Shown: positions 35,579-43,400 of the stretch, piece after piece
Position numbering within the stretch: the stretch's first letter is position 1
Layout: the number at the start of each line of letters is the position of its first letter
NCBI GenBank assembly: GCA_902802105.1
Contig: CADCKR010000001.1
Coordinates: 33,222-97,221 of the forward strand
Source: an uncultured Ruminococcus sp.
GTDB taxonomy: Bacteria; Bacillota; Clostridia; Oscillospirales; Acutalibacteraceae
Length of the DNA: 64,000 nucleotides
Reading direction: 5' to 3'
The notes under the pieces: generated by a model
What the model saw: the letters and a program-made list of their open reading frames with translations, nothing else
Told to the model about the DNA's origin: nothing
The model's database searches: none
Program-made: the position numbers and the translations under genes

Positions 35579-35914
35579 TCAAAGAATAATGCCTGCGATC
35601 TTGGCAGTCGAATCTACATCTACAACAAGGAATTCCCTGCCGTTGTTGTCAGCAGCGACCTTGCTTCCGGTAGTCGCGGATATTTTCTGATAGCCTACAG
35701 ACAGATCGCCAGTATAAGGCACTCTCACATAGCCTGTGAGCTGAACTGCTGCGATATCGTTTCTTACGTTCCTGCACACTCCGCAGAATGCGCCGCTTGT
35801 AACAGCCTGCACCTTGCCGTTTGCCGATATTCCTACTACCTTGCCCTCTGCTACGCCGCTTGCAGCCTCAAATGATGCTACCTGCTCATTAAAACCGTTA
35901 AATGATGTTTTCAT
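35579..35914 (-). CDS. Capsid decoration/stabilisation-like protein
   Basis: A 111-residue beta-rich protein with EAASGVAEGKVVGIS and VQLTGYVRVPYTG, resembling DUF2190/head-decoration folds, which sit on the capsid surface. GAGGAGG precedes ATG 35914. It lies between protease/scaffold and capsid genes, the usual order. Confidence 0.6.
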   Translation of the reverse strand: MKTSFNGFNEQVASFEAASGVAEGKVVGISANGKVQAVTSGAFCGVCRNVRNDIAAVQLTGYVRVPYTGDLSVGYQKISATTGSKVAADNNGREFLVVDVDSTAKIAGIIL

Positions 35915-35925
35915 AATAAACCTCC

Positions 35926-36897
35926 TCAAATATTCTGATAATCTTCATTGCCAACGCTTGATTTTGAACCGCCTCTGAAAAGCTGCGGCCTTACCGGCAG
36001 TATATCCTCTGCCCTGACCTGGAATGCCTTGATAAGCTCATCAAGCTGCCTTACCGAAAGCTCCTCAGTAATACGGCCGAGCGTATCTTCTCCAAGCTCC
36101 GGCAGCACGATGGCCGAAAGGCTCTTTACCTCTTTGATGAGCTTGTCACGATAAAACTCCCCGTCGAAAGCCTTTTTTTCAAGGCTCTTGAATTTGCTTA
36201 TCAGTTCCTTCATCTCCTCTGCGGAAAAGCTCTGTTCCTCTCCCGCAAAAAGCTTTTTTTCGATATCCGTTTTGCTCACTCCTTTTTCATTGTTATGCTT
36301 ATTGATATTTATTCTGTCATAGCTTTTTACAACGCCTGCCATCTTCTGCGCAGGCACCGCAACAAACGACCATTCGTAAGCGTCCGTAGGCTCGTCAAGC
36401 GTAACATAGCACAGCTTTCCTGCATATTTTCTGCCGCGTATATGGTCGCAGACGGCAATATCATTCCCGCATATCGAACATATACGGCGCTTTACCGAAC
36501 AACCGACACTTACCTCCTTCTTGATACCGCTTTCAAGCTCTTCAATGAGCGGCCTGCTCCTGTCGTTCCTTGGAATATACGCCCTTGCGAAAAGTCTTTT
36601 GTAGGTTCTTCCGTCGGAGCACTGTCTGTCATTGAGGGTCTCTGTTTTACAAGAAAACACTCTTGCACTCTGATTGCTGCTTTTAGCCTCATGGTCGGTT
36701 ATTCCTGTAACACCAACATACAGCTCACTGAGCTTTTCAAGCGAACTGTCCGAAAATCTTTCGCAGTCCCTGTCTATATCATTATCACAAAGCACCACAG
36801 AGAAAACATAAACGTCATTTTCATTGAGCGGCGTCCTTGTGTATTTGTTTATCAATTCAAGCTCTCCGGGAGCTGCTTTTCCTGAAAGGTCACTCAT
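35926..36897 (-). CDS. Capsid maturation protease/scaffold-like protein with Cys motif
   Basis: A 323-residue protein. The N-terminal half (VVLCDNDIDRDCERFS, GITDHE) fits a prohead protease or its inactive derivative. At about 140-165 lies a zinc-finger-like CSICG...CDH...C cluster, then DAYEWSFVAVPAQKMAGVVK. The C-terminal 110 residues are helical and charged, as in a fused scaffold. Start ATG 36897 follows AAGGAGGGA; a 26-codon longer frame is rejected. It overlaps the portal stop by 8 bp. Confidence 0.65.
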   Translation of the reverse strand: MSDLSGKAAPGELELINKYTRTPLNENDVYVFSVVLCDNDIDRDCERFSDSSLEKLSELYVGVTGITDHEAKSSNQSARVFSCKTETLNDRQCSDGRTYKRLFARAYIPRNDRSRPLIEELESGIKKEVSVGCSVKRRICSICGNDIAVCDHIRGRKYAGKLCYVTLDEPTDAYEWSFVAVPAQKMAGVVKSYDRININKHNNEKGVSKTDIEKKLFAGEEQSFSAEEMKELISKFKSLEKKAFDGEFYRDKLIKEVKSLSAIVLPELGEDTLGRITEELSVRQLDELIKAFQVRAEDILPVRPQLFRGGSKSSVGNEDYQNI

Positions 36898-38032
36898 TAC
36901 ATCCCTCCTTGTCCTTTGCCGCAAGCTGATCCGCCTGCGCATTGTAAAGTCTTGCCCTTGCAAGCTCGACCTCATCCTGTAGATTTACGCAATCCCACTT
37001 TATGCTGTATCTCCTCCTGATACCTCTCAGCTTCAGATACATATCGCATATTTTTCTTATGCAGCCCTCAAGCTGTCCTCTGTAGAAATCAAGCTCGCTT
37101 GTGAGAATATCCGCCTGCTGTACCGACATCCTCTCCGTTGTGGACCATGACAGTCCCAGCAAAAACGGCGGTATCGAAAGCTTTGCAACTATCTGCTGAA
37201 GCAGCATTTTTATCGGGACCTCACAGTCGGGTATCTGATTTTCCGCACCTATGACCTTTATGCTGACATCTCCTACAGTGATAAAGTCCCTCGGCTCTCT
37301 GCTGCGCATTGCCTTGCTCCACTCGGAAGCTATCATAGCTGTTCTTTCCTTAGTGAAGTTCCTGTCATTCTCGCCGGGTCTGTACGACACCGCAAATCTC
37401 ACGTTGCCCACTCTGTCCCAGTTGGTGCCCACCGCATTGAATATCTTCATCAGCATATCTCCCACAAACGGAAGTCCTCTCAGCAGCGAAGTACCGTAGA
37501 TCTTGCCCGGCCGGTTCATTATCGTACTGCAAAGTATCAGCTCCGGATACCTCACCTCGGTATTCTCACCCGTGACGCTTCTTGCCATAAAGGTAATATC
37601 AAAAGGATCTTTTCCGGCTTTCAGTTCCACATCATCAAGCGATGCATTATACAGCGCTGCGATCCTCCGGCCGCTTTTGTCCGGCACCATCTCACCCACA
37701 GCTGTCCCGTATGTAAGCAGCTGATCAAGATAAGCCCCGACAAAGCTGTCTATCCCATGCTGATTGCCATTGACGCGCACTCTTTTTAAAAAATCATTTA
37801 TGTCCTCCTGAACAGACTCATCCTCACACCTTACAGTGAAGGTGCCTGTAAGTCTTATCAGCTTTCCCAGAGCCGCATCAATAACAGGTACATTTTCACG
37901 CAGAGATCTGTATAGCTGTCTTTCGCACCTGTCGGTCTCAACTCCTCCGATAAACGAAAGACCGCTGCTGTATCCGCAGCTTACCGCTGTCTGCACCTGA
38001 GCCGGTTCTCTTTTTTTCCTCCCGAATATCAT
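36890..38032 (-). CDS. Phage portal protein
   Basis: A 380-residue portal, on the short side. DAALGKLIRLTGTFTV near the start, LLTYGTAVGEMVPD, and the helical STTERMSVQQADILTSELDFYRG stretch near the stem/crown are typical of PBSX/SPP1-class portals. It lies between terL and the protease/scaffold gene; AGGAGGA precedes ATG. Confidence 0.82.
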   Translation of the reverse strand: MIFGRKKREPAQVQTAVSCGYSSGLSFIGGVETDRCERQLYRSLRENVPVIDAALGKLIRLTGTFTVRCEDESVQEDINDFLKRVRVNGNQHGIDSFVGAYLDQLLTYGTAVGEMVPDKSGRRIAALYNASLDDVELKAGKDPFDITFMARSVTGENTEVRYPELILCSTIMNRPGKIYGTSLLRGLPFVGDMLMKIFNAVGTNWDRVGNVRFAVSYRPGENDRNFTKERTAMIASEWSKAMRSREPRDFITVGDVSIKVIGAENQIPDCEVPIKMLLQQIVAKLSIPPFLLGLSWSTTERMSVQQADILTSELDFYRGQLEGCIRKICDMYLKLRGIRRRYSIKWDCVNLQDEVELARARLYNAQADQLAAKDKEGCNE

Positions 38033-38052
38033 TCCTGTCCTCCTCTTATGAA

Positions 38053-38097
38053 TTATGCTTTACCCTCCCTGTCAAAGGATCTGCCTTTGACCTCCAT
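38053..38097 (-). CDS. Possible 14-residue peptide between terL and portal
   Basis: ATG 38097 is 7 nt after a strong AGAGGAGGG ribosome site and encodes MEVKGRSFDREGKA before TAA. It may be a real small peptide, a coupling device for portal translation, or chance. It is the only notable gap (111 bp) inside the operon. Confidence 0.25.
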   Translation of the reverse strand: MEVKGRSFDREGKA

Positions 38098-38143
38098 GCT
38101 TTCGCCCTCCTCTCAATGCTCACCTCCATCATGTGATATCACG

Positions 38144-39385
38144 CTAAAACACCGCAAATGCTATTACTCCCTCATCCTCCTCTTCAAGCGAAGATACAAA
38201 GTAACGTATATCATCCATTGCATGGTCGTTTTCCTTTACCGGCATATCCCTGCCGCTGCTGTCCCAGCGATAAAGCCCGAACTCTGTCAGGGCATCACCG
38301 CAGCACCGGCATATCCTTACCCTGCCCTCCTTCAAGGCCGTAAAAGTCTTGCGTATGCCGTCACGGACATTATTCACAGCCGGAACAACATTGAATTTGC
38401 CGTGCCGCCTTATCACCTCGATAAAGCTTGCAGCCGACGGATCGACTATTACCTTCGTTACCTTCCTGTTTCCTGCCAGATCACAAAGACCCTGATAATG
38501 CTCCTCGTCCGTGCGGGAGCTTCCCTCACGCCTTGAGCTGTAATAGTACTCCGCAATGCGGTACCACACGCCGTCATATCTTCCCCATAAACCGAACGAT
38601 GACGGATTTACCGTACCATAATCGCACGAAATGACATATTCCTCGGCTTCCCCCTGCGGCATTTCTGCTATCATCCTGTCCTCGGACATGAACGGATAAA
38701 CAAGGCCGTCGGTAACGCACCACTTACCAAGCACAAAGCGGTCATAAAAGCTTCCCGAATAAAGCGTCCTGTAGCGTTTGAGGACCCTCGGCGACAAAGA
38801 CGGATTATCCTCCATAAGAAAATGCAGGTAATACACATTCTTCTCCTTGGTTTTCATCACCCATTCCCGGCAGAACCAATGCTGCGGATATTCGGGATTG
38901 CAGTTGAACCAGAGCTTTGCATTCTCCTTTGAGCACCTCGCCAAAGCCTGCTCTATGAACGTCCTCGGCATAAGCGCCGCCTCATCAAACAATACTCCCC
39001 AGAGCGTCATTCCCTGAATAAGCGATGCAGAGCTTTCGTCCCTGCCTCCGAAAAGATAAAACGTATTTGTTCTCCCCTGTGCACTGACGTAAAACAGATT
39101 AGATGAAAGCTTTTCCTTCACCTCAAAGCCTATATCACGCAGAATTGATATCAGCGGAGCATAAACATTTCTCCTGACAGACCTTATCGTCTTGCCGCAG
39201 ATAGCAAAGCTGCCGCCGTCTGTACTGAACATCGCCCATGACACAAACGACACGCTCATGCAGAGCGTCTTTCCGCTTCGTACCGCGCCGTCACAGATAA
39301 TGCCGTCATATTTTGAGGTCTCTCTCTGCGGCAGCCACCAGCTCAGCAGATCAAGCTGCTTGGGTGAAAATGCCGTATAGCCCAA
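38144..39385 (-). CDS. Terminase large subunit
   Basis: A 413-residue DNA-packaging motor. Walker A GAVRSGKT is at about 33-40 and Walker B LFDEAA at about 132-137 with Glu135. The RNase H-like nuclease retains D255 (CDYGTVNPSS), D315 (VIVDPSAAS) and D391/D392 (HAMDDIRY), so both activities look intact. It is closest to the PBSX/Terminase_3-6 type. The subtype would decide between headful and cos packaging, which I cannot call. Confidence 0.9.
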   Translation of the reverse strand: MGYTAFSPKQLDLLSWWLPQRETSKYDGIICDGAVRSGKTLCMSVSFVSWAMFSTDGGSFAICGKTIRSVRRNVYAPLISILRDIGFEVKEKLSSNLFYVSAQGRTNTFYLFGGRDESSASLIQGMTLWGVLFDEAALMPRTFIEQALARCSKENAKLWFNCNPEYPQHWFCREWVMKTKEKNVYYLHFLMEDNPSLSPRVLKRYRTLYSGSFYDRFVLGKWCVTDGLVYPFMSEDRMIAEMPQGEAEEYVISCDYGTVNPSSFGLWGRYDGVWYRIAEYYYSSRREGSSRTDEEHYQGLCDLAGNRKVTKVIVDPSAASFIEVIRRHGKFNVVPAVNNVRDGIRKTFTALKEGRVRICRCCGDALTEFGLYRWDSSGRDMPVKENDHAMDDIRYFVSSLEEEDEGVIAFAVF

Positions 39386-39430
39386 TCACAGCCGCCTCCC
39401 TCCGATTTTGTACATCACCCTGATTTTTCA

Positions 39431-39964
39431 TTATTCATCATCACCGCCGTCCCTGTCCGCATCATCAGCGCTGTCTTCGCGGCTCTCGGCATTTTTCAGC
39501 TTTCCGAAGCCGCTCACTAAAGCCCTGTAGAAATCCGATGAAGTATTTTCTTCCTCGTTCCCGTACTGTTCAAGCTTTTCCAATGCTTTAAGTCTGTCAA
39601 AGAACTTGATCTCCAGCGCACCCTCCTTCGGACGTTTTATCTCTGCAACATTAAAAAGGTCATAGCCTTCCGCGCCCGCAGTAAAAGCATCGCCCTCAAA
39701 GAGCAGCCTTACAGCATCGTTAACGCTTCCGAATGCGATCCTTTCATAGCCCGCATAGGCCTTTTGTCTTGCGTTCCTGAGCCGCTTCTCATAAAGTCTG
39801 CTGACCTCGTTATTGATATCATCTCTCGAAAGCAGCGATACTCCCGCCTTTTCGGGCATATCGTAGCCCGCATCAACAGCGGCGGCCGCAGCATCGCCTC
39901 CAAGAGAATAGACCTCGCAGAAGCGCTTTTCACGGCTTGTCAGCTCTCCCGATTTTCTTCTCAA
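39431..39964 (-). CDS. Terminase small subunit
   Basis: A 177-residue Terminase_2-type protein. The N-terminal helix-turn-helix-like part (LTSREKRFCEVYSLGGDAA, DAGYDMPEKAG, LLSRDDI) is the DNA-recognition domain; a long helix and acidic tail follow. The start is TTG 39964: AAAGGAGG is 7 nt upstream, while a start six codons earlier would be inside that site. It is the first gene of the operon. Confidence 0.85.
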   Translation of the reverse strand: MRRKSGELTSREKRFCEVYSLGGDAAAAAVDAGYDMPEKAGVSLLSRDDINNEVSRLYEKRLRNARQKAYAGYERIAFGSVNDAVRLLFEGDAFTAGAEGYDLFNVAEIKRPKEGALEIKFFDRLKALEKLEQYGNEEENTSSDFYRALVSGFGKLKNAESREDSADDADRDGGDDE

Positions 39965-39988
39965 CTCAGCACCTCCTTTCAATCTACA

Positions 39989-40029
39989 GACCTTTGCAAA
40001 ATATTTTGACCTGCAAAGGTCACATTATC
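39989..40029 (-). promoter_or_regulatory. Operator-like palindrome and -10 box ahead of the phage-like operon
   Basis: Perfect 10-bp arms GACCTTTGCA and TGCAAAGGTC (39989-39998 and 40012-40021, 13-bp spacer) lie 25 bp before the terS start. On the minus strand an extended -10, TGTGATAAT, with its hexamer at 40024-40029, sits directly next to the palindrome, so it would cover the transcription start. No good -35 is seen, which fits activator dependence or repression. Confidence 0.5.
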
Positions 40030-40122
40030 ACAAAGTTGTATGTTTTAAATTTATTCTCACTTAATTCTCAAAACTATACTATCAATGCAATAAATCGGAT
40101 AAAAAATGCAGCCCTTGTGCAT

Positions 40123-40186
40123 CACTGAGATCAATTTTCCTCCGGCAGGTCACGCGGGGAAAGCCCCTTCCTAAAACCGCCGGATT
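40123..40186. repeat. GGAAATCAATTTT-family, left end plus core
   Basis: CACTGAGATCAATTTT followed by the core (CACGCGGGG, CTTCCTAAAACCGCCGG). No inverted right end is found. The gap 39965-40411 otherwise holds the phage operator and the pullulanase leader. Confidence 0.55.
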
Positions 40187-40284
40187 TCAACGAATTTATT
40201 ACAGAAACACCGCGCAAATATCCTCTGCCTGTAAGCGACAAAATAACATGAACTTATTTAAAAATAATGTCAACTATTTTTATT

Positions 40285-40400
40285 ATAATTCTTTATCAGA
40301 ATTATCATAAGCGAGCTCTATATTAAACTAATAGTGGGGCAGCAGGCTCCGGCATGAGGGAAACCGGGGTCTGCAATTCGGGATCAAACCAAAGAAAGAA
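40285..40400 (+). promoter_or_regulatory. Pullulanase promoter -10 and structured 5' leader
   Basis: TATAAT at 40285-40290 starts a leader of about 115 nt. In it GGCTCCGG and CCGGGGTC can pair, and GCAG with CTGC outside them, to form a GC-rich stem with a GAGGGAAA loop at about 40335-40373. The surrounding DNA is AT-rich. I match it to no named riboswitch; it may be a regulatory or mRNA-stabilising structure. Confidence 0.4.
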
Positions 40401-40411
40401 GGTATCAACAA

Positions 40412-43400
40412 ATGTTAAAACACAGTAAGCTCCTCAAAAAATCAGCATCATTCCTGCTGTCCGCTTTGCTGTCACTGTCAGTATTCTCTGTTGCCGCTCC
40501 GCTTCAGACAAGCGCAGTATCATATTCAGAGATGTCCGCACTCGACAGCTTCGCCTACAGCGGAAATGATCTCGGCGCGACCTACACAAAGTCGTCCACC
40601 ACCTTCAAGGTATGGGCGCCAAAAGCCGACAGCGTGCAGATAAAGCGCTACACTACAGGCAGCGATGATGAAGCCGGTGCGGCCGTGATCGAAACAAAAG
40701 CCATGACAAAGGGCTCTCAGGGCGTGTGGTCTATCACCATTCAGGGCGACCTTAACGGCACCTACTACACCTATCTTGTCACCTACGGCAGCAAAACCAA
40801 TGAGACAGTTGACCTCTATGCCCGCACTACCGGCGTAAACGGCAACAGGGCTATGGTCATTGACCTTGACAGCACAGACCCGCCCGGCTGGGAAAACGAC
40901 CACCGTGTAGATTGTCCCAACCAGACGGATGCCATTATATGGGAAATACACGTCCGTGACTTCTCGATCTCACCGGATTCCGGCATGAAGAACAAGGGCA
41001 AATACCTTGCCTTCACCGAAACGGGCACGACCGTAAACAATGACGGCATACATCCCACAGGCATAGATTACCTTGCAGATCTTGGCGTTACCCATGTTCA
41101 TCTTTTGCCCGTTTACGACTATTGCAGCGTTGACGAGACCAAGCTCAGCACAGATCAGTTCAACTGGGGCTATGACCCGCAGAACTATAACACTCCCGAA
41201 GGCTCCTACTCCACAGACCCGTATCACGGCGAAGTGAGAGTAAAGGAATTCAAGCAAATGGTACAGGCTCTTCACAACAAGGGCATCGGCGTTATCATGG
41301 ACGTTGTATACAACCATACCGCAACAGAATGGTTTGACTATACCGTACCTGAATATTACTACCGCCAAAATTCAAAGGGCACAAAATCCAACGCATCCGG
41401 CTGCGGCAACGAGACCGCCAGCGACAGAGCCATGTACCACAAATACATGATAGATTCCCTTACATACTGGGCAAACGAATATCACCTTGACGGCTTCCGT
41501 TTCGACCTCATGGGCATACACGACTGCGACACCATGAACGATATCCGCGCCGAGCTTGACAAGATCGACCCGCAGATACTCATGTACGGCGAGCCCTGGA
41601 CGGCAGAAGCCACAACGTGCCCGAAAGCGACCGCAGTACAGGGCAATATCAAGCTGCTCAACAATGATATCGGAGCCTTCAACGACAAGAGCCGCGACGC
41701 TATCAAGGGAAGCTGCTTCACCGCAACAGACCCCGGCTTTATACAGGGCGCTCCCTGGTTCGAGGACAGACTTAAAATAAGCATTCAGGCAAACACAACA
41801 ACTATGGCAGGCGACAGTCAATGGTCCAAGCAGCCCTCACAGACCGTTACCTACACCTCGGCTCACGACAACTACACGCTGTATGACAAGCTCGTAAAAT
41901 CCTGCAAGGGCGGCTCCGGCTACGGCAACCGCTATGACGACCTTGTAGCAATGAACAAGCTTGCAGGCGGCATAATCCTCACCGCGCAGGGCATATCGTT
42001 CTTCCAGGCAGGCGAGGAATTCGCAAGAACAAAGTACGGCGATGAAAACTCCTACAAATCTCCCTCATCAACAAACCAGATAGTTTGGTCAAACACAAAA
42101 ACATATTCCGACCTGATGAATTACTACAAGGGTCTTATCCAGATCAGAAAGGCATATTCGCCCTTCCGCGACCCCACCAACACAAGCAACAACACCATCT
42201 ACTTCTCATGGGCAAATTCAGGCTTCCCGTCAAATGTTGTAGCATTCACAATGTACAACACTATAAATCCGGGCACAGAATGGGACTATGTAGGCGTTAT
42301 CCACAACGCCAGCTCATCTGCCCAGACAGTCACCCTTATGACCTACGATACCAAGACGCTTCCCTCACAGTGGGTAATTATCGCAGACGGCTCCACAGCC
42401 GGCATAACTTCACTCGGGACCACCGGCAGCACAGTTACCGTTCCTGCCCGTTCGACTATGGTTCTTGTAGACAAGGCCAGCTTTGACAGAACGGTTATTT
42501 CAAGCGGCTGCAAGGTCACTGTAAACCATGTTCTCAAGGACAGCGGCACCACCTACAAGACAGAGACCCTCAACGGCAAGGAAGGCGCATCCTACAGCAC
42601 CTCACCTCTTGCAGAGCTTACCGGCTCGGGCTATACCGTAAGCTCCGTTTCCGGCGAAACAACAGGCACCTTTACCAAGGCAGGCACAACTGTTACATAT
42701 TACTACACAATAGACCCCTCAAAATTTGCTCTTCTCACAGTCAAGTATCAGGACGCCGAATCAGGCAAGAGCCTTGCCGAAGATACCGTAACATCAAAGG
42801 AGATCGGCGCCTCCTACAGCGTATCGCCCAAGACGATAAGCGGCTATGAGTGTGACACAAGTCTTACTGCAAATGCAAGCGGAAAAATGGTTCAGGGCGG
42901 CGTGACAGTAATATTCAAGTACCATGAAGCCGAGGCCGAAAACCTGAAGGTCCATTATTATAACACTTCAGGCTGGTCAACCGTTTATATGTACGCTTAC
43001 ACAGGCAGCGGCGAAACCGCAACAAATCTCAGCGGCTCATGGCCGGGCACAGTAATGCAGTCTGAGGGCAGCGGCTGGTATGTCGGCTCTGTCAACACAG
43101 ACGCTCCGGCTCTCTTCATAGCAAACTCAGGCGTAGGCGGCTCTCAGGATCCCGCAGGTGTAAACTCTACCGGCTATTCCGTAAGCGGTGAATGCTGGAT
43201 AAAGGGCGGTACTGTATATCCCACAGGCAAGGTAAACGTCAGATATGAAACGACCGACGGCACTCTCCTTGACAAGGAAACGCTCAAAGGCATAGCTGAC
43301 GGCACTGCCTCTTATACCACAAAGTCAAAAACATTTGACGGCTATGAGCTTGTTACTGCTCCTACAAACGCATCCGGTCTTTATACACAGAGCGATATAA

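Larger units (their letters stand above)
29225..39964 (-). mobile_element. Compact phage-like particle operon (head, packaging, baseplate; no integrase)
   Basis: Eighteen reading frames on one strand, most overlapping or within 30 bp, ordered as in PBSX/Mu-type phages from terminase to baseplate. Present: both terminase subunits, portal, protease/scaffold-like, decoration-like, capsid, connectors, tube-like, LysM-like, hub, spike, gp25-like, J and I. I see no sheath, tape measure, fibre, holin, endolysin, integrase, repressor or replication gene. All frames are open. No flanking att repeats are visible. It may be a domesticated particle or a reduced prophage. Confidence 0.85.

Noticed and set aside
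29126-40021. att sites flanking the phage-like operon
   Set aside because: The sequences at the two ends do not match beyond dispersed-repeat motifs, and no tRNA or integrase is adjacent.
40330-40400. c-di-GMP or other known riboswitch before the pullulanase gene
   Set aside because: The conserved core bases of the classes I know are absent; only a generic stem is supported.
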